From positions 5,686,531-5,750,530 of the forward strand of contig NZ_CP029188.1 of NCBI RefSeq assembly GCF_003097515.1: DNA of 64,000 bases. The letters run 5' to 3'. Below are positions 53,580 to 62,227 of the stretch, in pieces. The notes under the pieces are model-generated. The model did not search any database, was not told the DNA's origin, and worked only from the letters and a program-made list of their open reading frames with translations. The position numbers and the translations under genes are program-made. Positions within the stretch are counted from its first letter, which is position 1. Every line of letters begins with the position of its first letter. This DNA comes from Streptomyces tirandamycinicus. Lineage in GTDB: Bacteria; Actinomycetota; Actinomycetes; Streptomycetales; Streptomycetaceae.

Positions 53580-54812
53580 ATGGAACGGACCACCTGCTGC
53601 GTGGTGGGCGGCGGACCTGCGGGTATGGTCCTCGGCCTGCTGCTGGCCCGGGCCGGGGTGGACGTCACCGTGCTGGAGAAGCACGGCGACTTCCTCCGCG
53701 ACTTCCGCGGTGACACCGTGCATCCCTCCACCCTGGCCCTGCTGGACGACCTGGGCCTGGCGGAGCGGTTCGCGCGGCTGCCGCAGCGCCGGGTGACCAC
53801 GGTGCAGCTGCCCGTCGGACCGGACCGCTCCCTGATCACCGTGGGGGACATCGGCGCTCTCCGGGGCACGTACAACTACATCGCGATGGTGCCCCAGTGG
53901 GACCTGCTCGACCTCCTCGCGGACGAGGCGGGCCGGGAACCGTCCTTCTCCCTCCGGATGAACACCGAGGCGACCTCCTTCCTCGTGGAGCGCGGACGGG
54001 TCAACGGCGTCCGCTACCGCACCTCCGACGGGCGCACCGGCGAACTGCGGGCCACGCTCACCGTCGCGTGCGACGGCCGCGGCTCCATCGCGAGGCCGCT
54101 GCCCGAACTGGGCCTGGAGAGCTTCGACTGCCCGATGGACGCCTGGTGGTTCAGGCTGCCCCGGCACGAGAGCGACCCGAGCGGGCTGGTGGGAGGGGTC
54201 GGCGACAGGTTCTTCAGCGCACTGATCGACCGCGGCGACTACTGGCAGATCGCCGCACTGATCCCCAAGGGCGCCGACGCCCGGCTGCGCGCGGAGGGCC
54301 TGGACCGGTTCATGGCGCGGTTCACCTCCGCGGCCCCGTGGCTCGCCGACCGGGCGCACGCGCTCACCTCGTGGGACGAGGTGAAGCTGCTCGACGTACG
54401 GCTCGACCGGCTGCGGCGCTGGCACCGCCCGGGGCTGCTGTGCATCGGCGACGCCGCCCACGCCATGTCACCGGTCTTCGGCATCGGCATCAACCTCGCC
54501 GTCGAGGACGCGGTCGCCGCGGCCCGCCACCTCGTCGGCCCGCTGGGCGAGGGCCGGGTGGGCCTCCACGACGTCCGGCGCGTCCAGTGCCGCCGATGGC
54601 CCACGACCGCCGGGACCCAGGCCCTCCAGCGCCTCGCCCACGCCAGGGTCATCGAGCCCCTGCTGGCCGGGGAACCCGCCTTCGGCAACCCCGAACTGGC
54701 CAGGCGCGTGACCGAGTTCGTCACCACCTCCCGCCGGTTCAGGCGGCTCCCGGCCTACTTCCTCGCCTACGGCGCTCTGCGCGAACGGCCGCCGGCGGAG
54801 TCGGTGCGCTGA
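53580..54812 (+). CDS. FAD-dependent aromatic monooxygenase-like protein
   Basis: A 410-residue flavoprotein of the PHBH fold. The FAD-binding Rossmann motif is CCVVGGGPAGMVLGLLLARA (residues 6-25). The DG motif is TVACDGRGS near 180. The GD motif is LCIGDAAHAMSPVFGIGINL near 297. An ATG with GGGAG at good spacing starts it. Members of this family hydroxylate or epoxidise aromatic or polyketide substrates. It is divergent from the P450 and convergent with the acyl-CoA dehydrogenase. Confidence 0.9.
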   Translation: MERTTCCVVGGGPAGMVLGLLLARAGVDVTVLEKHGDFLRDFRGDTVHPSTLALLDDLGLAERFARLPQRRVTTVQLPVGPDRSLITVGDIGALRGTYNYIAMVPQWDLLDLLADEAGREPSFSLRMNTEATSFLVERGRVNGVRYRTSDGRTGELRATLTVACDGRGSIARPLPELGLESFDCPMDAWWFRLPRHESDPSGLVGGVGDRFFSALIDRGDYWQIAALIPKGADARLRAEGLDRFMARFTSAAPWLADRAHALTSWDEVKLLDVRLDRLRRWHRPGLLCIGDAAHAMSPVFGIGINLAVEDAVAAARHLVGPLGEGRVGLHDVRRVQCRRWPTTAGTQALQRLAHARVIEPLLAGEPAFGNPELARRVTEFVTTSRRFRRLPAYFLAYGALRERPPAESVR

Positions 54813-54849
54813 CGGCGGGGCCTACGTCAGTGCGTGCGAGGCGCCCACG

Positions 54850-56526
54850 TCAGTGCGCCGCACCGCCCGGGACCCGGCTGAGGATCGTGGCCAGGTCGGT
54901 TCCCGGAGGGAGGGTGCCGAAGGCGAAACCCGCGTCGCCGCCCAGGCGGGAGGCGCAGAAGGCGTCGGCCACGGCGGGTGGTGCGTAGCGGACGAGGAGG
55001 GAGCCCTGCAGTACCAGGGCGAGACGCTCGACCAGCCGCCGGGCGCGCAGTTCGGCGTCGGCGGTGGACGCCAGCTCGCCGCGCAGCCCGCGCCATGCCT
55101 CGTCCAGCCGCCGGTCCGCACCCGCGGCCGCATCCACCTCCGCCCGGAAGGCCTCCAGGGACTCCGGCTCGCGGGTGAGCGCACGGAGCACGTCGAGGGC
55201 GTTGACGTTGCCCGAGCCCTCCCAGATGCCGTTGAGCGGAGCCTCGCGGTAGAGCCGCGGCATGCCCGACGCCTCGTCATAGCCGTTGCCGCCCAGGCAC
55301 TCCAGCGCCTCCGCGACCGCGGCGGGCTGCCGCTTGCAGACCCAGTACTTCCCGACGGCCGTGGCCAGCCGCAGGAAGGCCCGCTCCCGTGCGTCGCCGC
55401 GCTGCGCCCGGTCCACCGCGCCCGCGACCCGGAGCGCGAGCGTCGTCGCGGCCTCCGACTCCAGCCCCAGATCGGCGATCACGTTCCGCATCAGCGGCTG
55501 GTCGATCAGCTTGGCGCCGAACACCGCCCGGTGGCGCACATGGTGTGCCGCCTGCGCCAGCGCCGCGCGGGTCCCCGACGCCGACCCCAGGATGCAGTCG
55601 AGCCGGGTCATGGTGACCATGTCGATGATGGTCCGGACCCCCTGCCCCTCCCGGCCGACCAGCCAGGCGACGGTGTCGTCGAACTCCGGCTCGCTGCTGG
55701 CGTTGCTGCGGTTGCCGAGCTTGTCCTTCAGCCGCTGGATGCGGAAGGTGTTGCGCGAGCCGTCGGGCAGCACCCGGGGCACCAGGAAGCAGGACAGCCC
55801 GCCCGGCGCCTGCGCCAGGACCAGGAACAGGTCGTTCATCGGGGCGCTGGTGAACCACTTGTGCCCGCGCAGCCGCCAGCTGCCGTCCGGCCGCCCGGTG
55901 GCCACCGTGGTGTTGGCGCGCACATCCGTGCCACCCTGCTTCTCGGTCATGCCCATACCGGCGAGCAGGCCCCGCTTGCTCCCCGGCTCCCGCAGGCCCG
56001 GGTCGTACACCCGGCTGGTCAGCAGCGGCTCGTAGAGCTTTGCGAGTTCGGGCGCCGACCGGAGTGCCGGTACGACGGCGTAGGTCATGGACACCGGGCA
56101 GCCGTGGCCCTGTTCGGCCGAGCTCCACACCATGAAGCCCGCCGCGCGGGCGACGTGCGCCCCCTCCCGGCCGTCCGCCCAGGGCGCCCCGGCCAGGCCC
56201 TCGCGGATGGCCACCTCCATCAGCGAGTGGTACGCGGGGTGGAAGTCGACCTCGTCGATCCGGTTGCCGTAGCGGTCGTGGGTGCGCAGCTCCGGCTCGT
56301 GGCGATTCGCCTCCTCGGCCCAGCGCAGGACCTGCTCCGACCCGGCGAGTCGGCCGAGGCGGTGCAGGTCGTCCGCGTACCAGCCGGCGCCTTCGCGTCG
56401 CAGCCCCTCGAGCAGGACGGGGTCGTCGGCCACGTCGTGACCGACGAGCGGCGGCGGCTGGTTGGTCACCTCGTGCGTACGGGCGGTGGGCTCGCTGCGC
56501 AGGGCAGCGTCCGCGGTCGCGGTCAT
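54850..56526 (-). CDS. AidB-like acyl-CoA dehydrogenase
   Basis: A 558-residue flavoprotein. The block ECLGGNGYDEASGMPRLYRE then PLNGIWEGSGNVNALDVLRA is the AidB/isovaleryl-type signature. GMGMTEKQGGTDVRANTT is the FAD loop. It should oxidise an acyl-CoA or, as in AidB, act in alkylation defence. The length matches AidB. The ATG overlaps the TetR stop by four bases (ATGA), so the two are co-transcribed and the regulator precedes it. Confidence 0.9.
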   Translation of the reverse strand: MTATADAALRSEPTARTHEVTNQPPPLVGHDVADDPVLLEGLRREGAGWYADDLHRLGRLAGSEQVLRWAEEANRHEPELRTHDRYGNRIDEVDFHPAYHSLMEVAIREGLAGAPWADGREGAHVARAAGFMVWSSAEQGHGCPVSMTYAVVPALRSAPELAKLYEPLLTSRVYDPGLREPGSKRGLLAGMGMTEKQGGTDVRANTTVATGRPDGSWRLRGHKWFTSAPMNDLFLVLAQAPGGLSCFLVPRVLPDGSRNTFRIQRLKDKLGNRSNASSEPEFDDTVAWLVGREGQGVRTIIDMVTMTRLDCILGSASGTRAALAQAAHHVRHRAVFGAKLIDQPLMRNVIADLGLESEAATTLALRVAGAVDRAQRGDARERAFLRLATAVGKYWVCKRQPAAVAEALECLGGNGYDEASGMPRLYREAPLNGIWEGSGNVNALDVLRALTREPESLEAFRAEVDAAAGADRRLDEAWRGLRGELASTADAELRARRLVERLALVLQGSLLVRYAPPAVADAFCASRLGGDAGFAFGTLPPGTDLATILSRVPGGAAH

Positions 56527-57167
56527 CGGGAGTCCTCCGGGATGGTCGGGGTCGTGCCGTGCGTGGCGCCCGCGCAGCGCAGGGACATCGCCACCAGTTC
56601 GTCCACCAGCCGGCCGGCCTCGGGTCCCTCCGCCGGCGCGGCGAGCGGGTCCACCAGCACCTCGCCGATGGCTCCGGTCAGGGCGGCCGCGGTGATCTCC
56701 GGGTCCTGGCGGGGGAGCAGCCCGGCGTCGACGCCCTCCCTGACGACCTCGGCGAACACCGCGCGGTAGCGGCGCCGGAACTCCAGGCGCTCCCGGCCGA
56801 CGGCCGGTTCGGCCGGTGCGGCGAGCAGCGCGTGGGCCAGCCCGCGCCGCTCCATGGCGCGGCGCGCGAAGACGCCGACACCGAGCGCCAGCCGCTCCAC
56901 CGGGTCGCCGCTGCCCTCCCGGAGCACCTCGCCGAGTACGTCGACCTCGTGGCCCGACGCCCGGCGGAACACCTCGACCGCCAGCGCCTGCTTCGAGGGG
57001 AAGTGCTGGTAGACGGAGCCGACGGACATCCCGGCGGCGGCGGCGACCGCGGTGACGGACGCGTTCGCCCACCCGGCCTCGGCGACCACGGACGTGGCCT
57101 GCTCGACCAGGTGCTCCCGGGCGGCGGCCAGGCGGTCCTCGACGGCGGGCGGCTTGCGGTAGGGCAT
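56523..57167 (-). CDS. TetR-family regulator of the acyl-CoA dehydrogenase
   Basis: A 214-residue repressor. The HTH (ATSVVAEAGWANASVTAVAA then AGMSVGSVYQHFPSKQALAV) is at about residues 20-60. The rest is the ligand-binding core. ATG at 57167 is nine bases from an inverted repeat TGAAC-CACC-GTTCA, a plausible autorepression site. Its stop overlaps the dehydrogenase start. The inducer may be an acyl-CoA. Confidence 0.88.
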   Translation of the reverse strand: MPYRKPPAVEDRLAAAREHLVEQATSVVAEAGWANASVTAVAAAAGMSVGSVYQHFPSKQALAVEVFRRASGHEVDVLGEVLREGSGDPVERLALGVGVFARRAMERRGLAHALLAAPAEPAVGRERLEFRRRYRAVFAEVVREGVDAGLLPRQDPEITAAALTGAIGEVLVDPLAAPAEGPEAGRLVDELVAMSLRCAGATHGTTPTIPEDSR

Positions 57168-57175
57168 ACCTTCAG

Positions 57176-57189
57176 TGAACCACCGTTCA
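57176..57189. promoter_or_regulatory. Inverted repeat, candidate TetR operator
   Basis: TGAAC-CACC-GTTCA is a perfect 5-bp inverted repeat with a four-base spacer, nine bases upstream of the TetR gene start. The half-site is common for TetR repressors of acyl-CoA genes. Confidence 0.55.
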
Positions 57190-57453
57190 GAGCTTCGAGC
57201 CAGACCTGGCGACGGGGCCGGGCGGTGCGGTCGGCCGCCCCGTACCTCGACACGGTGCCGGCCGCCCACGCACGACTGGAGGCCGGTCCAGGGCCCGCAG
57301 CAGGCTGAACACCACACCCTCGTCGGGTCCCCGTGCCGGTCCCTCCCCGTACCGCCGAACCGCGGACGGCGGCCCACGGGGCGTGCGCCCGTTCCGTGCA
57401 CGGGGCGCGCCCCGCGGCTCCCGGCGCCGCTGCTTCCCGGGCGCCTGGTGCGG

Positions 57454-58575
57454 TCAGCCGGCGCCTGGAGCGGAGCGGTACGTACCGAGCGCTGCCAGGG
57501 GCCGGTCCAGTGGTTCCGTCCGGGAGCCCGGCACCAGGTCCCACCACCAGGAGACGGACGGGATGTCGAGCGGATCGGTGCTGTCGTCCGTCGGCGCCTC
57601 GGAGAAGGACGGCGACAGGGCGGCCGGGTCGTCCGGGGTGGTGTAGCGCAGGGAGCTGACGCTCCAGTCCTGGGTGGCCCTGATGAAGGAGGACAGCGCG
57701 CCCACGTACTGCCGAGCCTGCGGGCTGCCCTCGTCCTCCAGCTTCGCCCGCAGGCTGAGGAACAGGCACATCACGCGGTCGCGCTGCGCTATCGCCCGGG
57801 TCAGCGCCCGGTCCGGGCTCAGTCCGTACTCGTGCTGGAGGACCCGGATGACGTTGAGGTAGTAGTTCCCGCCCCTGCTCTCCTTGTGGTGGGAGTAGAT
57901 GTCGTTGTCCCACGTGGTGATGAACGAGGTCATCTCGGCGGCGGCCCGCACGGCCTTGCTGTCCCGTTCGTGCGGCTGGAGCTCGAAGCCGTAGCCCATC
58001 TCCAGGAACGGCTGCACCACGGACGTCGCGCCGTCGTACAGCCGCATCAGGGTGTAGTCGTTCAGGTCGGGAATCCGGCCGGCGGCCCGGTGCTCGGCCT
58101 CCCACACCACGGCGAAGAAGTACTCGCGCAGCGTGTCCACCCAGCGGCCGGCCTGCAGCGCGGTGCCCCAGCGGGCGACCCGCAGCGTCAGGTCCCGCAG
58201 GCTCTCGGCGAGGGGGTCGTCGGTCAGCATGGGGGCCTCCGGGTTCTGCGCGATACGCAGCAGCCGGTGGAGTGCCGCGGCGAGTTCACCCGGCCTGACG
58301 CCCAGGCTGCCCTCCTCGCAGTATCCGTCGTCCACCCCGAAGAGCCAGATGACGAAGTCGGAGAGGAGGGAGACCACCTCCTCCCGTCCCTCGGGGAGGA
58401 TGCGGGCGGCGAAGACGCCGATGTCCTGGGTGGCGAGACGGCTGCGCCACTCGGGCGATCCGATGTCGTACGCCTCGGCCCAGGCGGCGGTCCGCGCGTC
58501 GATGGCGGCGTGGTTCGGGTGCACGGCGGGAGGGATGGGAGCATAGATGGGGGGAACTGCCAAAGCAGGCCTCAC
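57454..58575 (-). CDS. Class I terpene synthase (sesquiterpene-cyclase-like)
   Basis: A 373-residue bacterial terpene cyclase. The Asp-rich motif is VDDGYCEE (Asp82, Asp83, with acidic residues at 87 and 88), the NSE motif is NDIYSHHKE (Asn224, Ser228, Glu232), and the RY pair is at 310-311. These bind three magnesium ions and the diphosphate. The product is not predictable from sequence; the DDGYCEE form is not one I can match to a named cyclase. GTG at 58575 follows AAAGGGA. No P450 or prenyltransferase is adjacent within 4 kb. It stands on its own. Confidence 0.92.
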   Translation of the reverse strand: MRPALAVPPIYAPIPPAVHPNHAAIDARTAAWAEAYDIGSPEWRSRLATQDIGVFAARILPEGREEVVSLLSDFVIWLFGVDDGYCEEGSLGVRPGELAAALHRLLRIAQNPEAPMLTDDPLAESLRDLTLRVARWGTALQAGRWVDTLREYFFAVVWEAEHRAAGRIPDLNDYTLMRLYDGATSVVQPFLEMGYGFELQPHERDSKAVRAAAEMTSFITTWDNDIYSHHKESRGGNYYLNVIRVLQHEYGLSPDRALTRAIAQRDRVMCLFLSLRAKLEDEGSPQARQYVGALSSFIRATQDWSVSSLRYTTPDDPAALSPSFSEAPTDDSTDPLDIPSVSWWWDLVPGSRTEPLDRPLAALGTYRSAPGAG

Positions 58576-58909
58576 TCGTGAGTCCCTTTCAGTGGTCGGC
58601 GCGCGGTCACTCCGGGGGGATGCGCAGCCCTTGGCCGGAACTGCACACAGAGTGATCAACTACTACGGCTCATCGTAGGCGGCGGGTGCTCGCCGCTCCA
58701 AGAGGCCGCCGGGGCCCGCACCGTGGCGGCGGGCGGCCCCGCCGGAGGCCGGTGTGCCGATCGAGCCCGGCTTCTCCGCACGGAATCCGAACGCCTGTCT
58801 CGCTGAACGCCGGTCTCGCCGAGCGGCCCTCGGAACGTGTGGCGCTACCGCGGGAGCACGGCGGCGGCCGGAGAGCGGGGGGATCGGCGCCGCGGAGCAC
58901 GCCCGGCCG
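58576..58909. other. Terpene synthase upstream region
   Basis: The 334 bases hold no gene. An inverted repeat CTACG-GCTCAT-CGTAG (58663-58678) lies about 90 bases before the start and may be an operator. The rest is GC-rich with GGCGGCGGG-type pairs but no clear terminator for the ars operon that ends here. Confidence 0.5.
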
Positions 58910-59977
58910 TCACCGGGTGCCCCGCGTCACCACGGCGGCGATCTCGCGCGCGGCGTCCCGCGCGGGGCGGCCGACTCCGATGAGGGTGGCGGAGGCGGGG
59001 CCGGTCCAGTCCCCGTAGCCGAGGAGGTGCAGACGCGGCTCGTCGGCTGCTCGGGTACCGGATGTGGCGATGCGGCCGCGCGGGCCCCTGAGCCCGAGCG
59101 GGGCGAGGTGGGCCAGCGCCGGCCGGAAGCCGGTGCACCAGACGACGGTGTCCGCGGCGGCCCGGGTGCCGCCCGGCCACTCGACGCCGTCGGCGTTCAG
59201 GCGGGCGAACATGGGTGTGGCCGTGAGCAGTCCGTGGTCCTTGGCGTGCCGGACGGCCGGGACCGCGACGACGTCGCCCAGGGACGCGACGCCGCCGGGG
59301 TCGGTGCGGCCCGCGTCGAGCGCCGTGCGGCGCGCGGTGGCGACGTCGAACAGGACACGCCCGTCCACGTCGTCGGGGAGGAAGCGCGGTGGGCGCCGGG
59401 TGGCCCAGGTGACGTCGGCATGCCCGGCGAGGTCGGCCGCGATCTGCGCCCCCGAGTTGCCGCCGCCGACGACGATGACGCGCTTCCCGGTGAAGTCCTC
59501 CGGGCGGCGGTAGCCGGCCGTGTGGAGCTGCTCGCCCCGGAAGGAGGCGCGGCCCGGTACGGACGGCAGGAAGGGCCGCGACCAGTTGCCGGTCGCGCTG
59601 ATCACGGCACGGGCCCGCCAGGCGCCGGAGTCGGTCTCGACCCGCAGGAGGGGGCCGTCGCGGTGTACGCCGCGGACCTGGACTCCGTGCTGCACCGGCA
59701 GTGCGTAGCGCTTCTCGTAGTCGGAGAGGTAGTCCACCACGTGCCGGGCGTCCGGGTACGGCTCGCCGGGAACGGGCGGCATGAGCCGGCCGGGCAGCGA
59801 GGAGAAGGCCGCCGGGGAGAACAGGCGGAGGGAGTCCCAGACGTGCTGCCATGCGCCGCCCGGTGCGGTCCCGGCGTCGAGGACGGTGAAGTCGACGCCG
59901 AGGCGGCGCAGGTGGTAGCCGGCGGCCAGCCCGGACTGGCCGCCGCCGATCACCACCACCTGTGTCTGTGGGGTCAT
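58910..59977 (-). CDS. arsO: ArsO-like flavin-dependent monooxygenase
   Basis: A 355-residue NAD(P)H- and FAD-dependent monooxygenase. GxGxxG for FAD is VVVIGGGQSGLAAGYHLRRL (residues 7-26). A second dinucleotide motif RVIVVGGGNSGAQIAADLAG lies near 165, and the Baeyer-Villiger-like family feature ATGNWSRP between. ArsO genes are known in Streptomyces arsenic islands; its placement after arsR and an aquaglyceroporin supports the assignment. The ATG overlaps the aquaporin stop by four bases (ATGA). Its substrate, perhaps an arsenical or organoarsenical, is not settled. Confidence 0.82.
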   Translation of the reverse strand: MTPQTQVVVIGGGQSGLAAGYHLRRLGVDFTVLDAGTAPGGAWQHVWDSLRLFSPAAFSSLPGRLMPPVPGEPYPDARHVVDYLSDYEKRYALPVQHGVQVRGVHRDGPLLRVETDSGAWRARAVISATGNWSRPFLPSVPGRASFRGEQLHTAGYRRPEDFTGKRVIVVGGGNSGAQIAADLAGHADVTWATRRPPRFLPDDVDGRVLFDVATARRTALDAGRTDPGGVASLGDVVAVPAVRHAKDHGLLTATPMFARLNADGVEWPGGTRAAADTVVWCTGFRPALAHLAPLGLRGPRGRIATSGTRAADEPRLHLLGYGDWTGPASATLIGVGRPARDAAREIAAVVTRGTR

Positions 59978-60789
59978 GCCGCCGGGTGCGCCTCGGTGGT
60001 ACGGGCGGGCCTGAAGATGAGGGCCACCAGGGCCAGGCCGACGACGGCGCCGGCGAGTTGGGCACCGACGAACCCGGGGACGGAGGACGGGGCGATGCCG
60101 GCGAAGGTGTCGGTGAAGGCCCGTCCGATCGTCACCGCCGGATTGGCGAAGGACGTGGAGGAGGTGAACCAGTAGGCGGCGCCGATGTAGGAGGCGACCG
60201 CCACGGGGGCGAACCGCAGCCGGTCGGTGCGTGCCAGGCCGAAGATCAGCAGGATCAGCCCGGCGGTGGCCACGACCTCGCCGAGCAGCAGGTGGCCGGC
60301 GGACCGTTCGTGCGTGGACCACTCCACCAGGGGCTCGCCGAACATGGCGCCGGCGAGGATCGCACCCGCGATCCCACCCGTGATCTGGGCCGGGACGTAC
60401 ACCGCGGCCTCCCGGGCGGTGACCCCGCCGCCGCCGTGCCGGGCGGTCCACCACTCCGCCAGCGTCACGGCGGGGTTGAAGTGCGCCCCGGAGACCGGGC
60501 CGAGCAGGACGATCAGCACACCGAGCCCGAAGACCGTGGCGAGAGAGTTCGCCAGGAGCTGGAGGCCGACGTCACGGGTCAGGTCGGTGGCCTGGATACC
60601 GGAGCCGACGACGACGGCCACCAGGGCCGCGGTGCCGACCAGTTCGGCGGCGGCCCGGGCGGCGAGGGGGGTGCGGGGCGGAGTGGCTCCCGGCGCGGGC
60701 CGCGGGGCGGCGGCCGCATCCACGGGGGAGCCGGCCGGGTTCGCGGGGGAGCCGGCCGGGCGGGCGGAAGCAGCCTCGGTGGCGCTCAA
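59974..60789 (-). CDS. MIP family aquaglyceroporin (arsenite channel, AqpS-like)
   Basis: A 271-residue channel with six membrane helices and two half-helices with NPA motifs: HFNPAVT near 105 and FANPAVT near 217. An unusual Ala/Pro-rich N-terminal 45 residues precedes the first helix, with GSPANPAGSP repeats. In ars operons such channels let arsenite diffuse out. ATG at 60789 follows GGAG-like sequence. Within this operon no ArsB or Acr3 pump is present, so efflux may depend on this channel. Confidence 0.88.
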   Translation of the reverse strand: MSATEAASARPAGSPANPAGSPVDAAAAPRPAPGATPPRTPLAARAAAELVGTAALVAVVVGSGIQATDLTRDVGLQLLANSLATVFGLGVLIVLLGPVSGAHFNPAVTLAEWWTARHGGGGVTAREAAVYVPAQITGGIAGAILAGAMFGEPLVEWSTHERSAGHLLLGEVVATAGLILLIFGLARTDRLRFAPVAVASYIGAAYWFTSSTSFANPAVTIGRAFTDTFAGIAPSSVPGFVGAQLAGAVVGLALVALIFRPARTTEAHPAA

Positions 60790-60823
60790 CAGAACTCCTT
60801 GATGCGTGCGGTGGCGCGGGGTT

Positions 60824-60958
60824 GGGTGATCAGCGGTGATCGGCGGTGATCGGCGGTGATCAGGCGGTGGGCGATCGGCGGTGGCCAGGGGTGATCGGCG
60901 GTGGCCGGGCCGGCCGGGCTGGCCGCGGTGATCAGGGTGATCAGGGTGACAGGGGTGG
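60824..60958. repeat. 10-bp repeat array inside the ars operon
   Basis: Between arsR and the channel gene the decamer CGGCGGTGAT and variants (GGCGGTGGCC, ATCAGGGTG) recur about ten times over 135 bases. The 169-base gap otherwise lacks a gene. Confidence 0.8.
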
Positions 60959-61273
60959 TCAGGGGCAGGATCGCCTGAGGTCCGCCTCCGCGGTGGCGCG
61001 CGCGGTGCTCGCCAGTTCGGCGAACCGGTCGGCGAGCGACTCGATGACGTCGGGCTTGAGCCGGTAGTAGGTGAAGCGCCCGCACGGCTCGGTCTCCACC
61101 ACGCCCGCTTCGCGCAGCACCTTCAGGTGGTTGGAGAGATTGGTCTGCCTGGCGCCGGTCTCCTCGACGAGATGGCTGGTGCAGAGGGTCTCCCGGGCGA
61201 GGAGTGTCACGATCCGGAGCCTGAGCGGGTCGGCCAGAACCCGAATCAGGTCAGTGTCGACTGACGTCATCAT
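60959..61273 (-). CDS. arsR: ArsR-family arsenic-responsive repressor
   Basis: A 104-residue winged-helix repressor. LADPLRLRIVTLLARETLCT is helix 1-3; ARQTNLSNHLKVLREAGVVE is the recognition region. Cys are at about 31 and 63 (LCTSHLVEE and TEPCGRFTYYR), which could bind As(III), though the classic ELCVCDL pair is not conserved. Two ATGs are adjacent at 61273 and 61270. An inverted repeat lies four bases upstream. It should release the ars genes on arsenite binding. Confidence 0.9.
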   Translation of the reverse strand: MMTSVDTDLIRVLADPLRLRIVTLLARETLCTSHLVEETGARQTNLSNHLKVLREAGVVETEPCGRFTYYRLKPDVIESLADRFAELASTARATAEADLRRSCP

Positions 61274-61276
61274 GGG

Positions 61277-61294
61277 CTGATACTCTCATATCAG
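61277..61294. promoter_or_regulatory. Candidate ArsR operator in the arsR/arsC divergent region
   Basis: CTGATA-CTCTCA-TATCAG is a perfect 6-bp inverted repeat with a six-base spacer, four bases before arsR and about 97 before arsC. It resembles operators of the ArsR class. Confidence 0.65.
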
Positions 61295-61390
61295 TGGCCG
61301 CTGACGCCATCAGGTGCTGACGTCATTCGTGCCTGATGCCCCCGCGTGACGTGGCAAGACACCGTACGCGAGACAAGAGAGAGACCCGCG

Positions 61391-61804
61391 ATGGCCGAGA
61401 AGCCCTCCGTCCTGTTCGTCTGCGTCCACAACGCCGGCCGCTCCCAGATGGCCGCCGGTTGGCTGTCCCACCTGGCCGGCGACCGTATCGAGGTCCGCTC
61501 CGCCGGCTCCGCCCCGGCCGACCGGGTCAACCCCGCCGCGGTCGAGGCCATGCGCGAGGTGGGTGTCGACATCTCCGCGGAGACGCCGAAGATCCTGACC
61601 GTGGACGCCGTCAAGGAGTCGGACGTCTGCATCACCATGGGCTGCGGGGACACCTGCCCGGTCTTCCCCGGCAAGCGCTACCTGGACTGGACGCTGGAGG
61701 ACCCCGCGGGCCAGGGTGTGGAAGCCGTCCGCCCGATCCGCGACGAGATCAGGAAGCTCGTCGAGGGTCTGATCGAGGAGCTCGCGCCGGAGAAGACCGC
61801 CTGA
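61391..61804 (+). CDS. arsC: Arsenate reductase, LMW phosphatase type
   Basis: A 137-residue reductase. The P-loop is CVHNAGRS with nucleophile Cys11, and further Cys at 80, 85 and 89 (VCITMGCGDTC) may relay the disulphide. In actinobacteria related enzymes use mycothiol or thioredoxin. It converts arsenate to arsenite for export. The ATG follows GAGAGAGACCC. It is divergent from arsR and is followed by a decayed gene. Confidence 0.93.
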   Translation: MAEKPSVLFVCVHNAGRSQMAAGWLSHLAGDRIEVRSAGSAPADRVNPAAVEAMREVGVDISAETPKILTVDAVKESDVCITMGCGDTCPVFPGKRYLDWTLEDPAGQGVEAVRPIRDEIRKLVEGLIEELAPEKTA

Positions 61805-62000
61805 GCGAGCTCGGGGACGTCATCACGGGCCTCGCCGGGAGGACCGTTCGCCGCCCCTCCCGGTCGCGGCCGCCCGCCCCGGTCGTGGCCCGCGCGGGCC
61901 CATCCCGTGCGGGCGGTGCGCCGACAGCCGTCGGAGGTTCGAGGATCTCCGGCACCCGGCGCGGACCGGCTGGTCGACCGAGACGGACACGAGGTGCCTC

Positions 62001-62215
62001 GTGGGCGACCCGGGCACACTCGGCCCCGCTGCTCCCGCCCTGTGCGATACCGGCCCTGTGCTGGAGCGCATCACCCGGCGCCTGACCACCCGTCACATCC
62101 GCGCCTTCTCCCGGGAGACGGTCCCCCGGTACGCCGGGAGTGCGCGCTGCTGCTCGGCTGCCGGGCCCGGCGCCGTCCGGCGGTCGGGCTGCTCCCGACC
62201 GCCGGGACGGCGCCC
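62001..62215 (+). pseudogene. Frameshifted remnant of a three-helix-bundle domain gene
   Basis: In one frame LERITRRLTTRHIRAFSRET then VPRY (62061-62132) matches the pattern of small helical domains found beside or fused to arsenate reductases in Streptomyces (RLxxRxxxxFSRETVxRY). After about 62135 a one-base shift is needed to continue as ECALLLGCRARRRPAVGLLP. The gap between arsC and sulP (423 bases) thus seems to hold a decayed gene. Assignment is by pattern memory. Confidence 0.4.
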
Positions 62216-62227
62216 GCCCGTCCGTCC

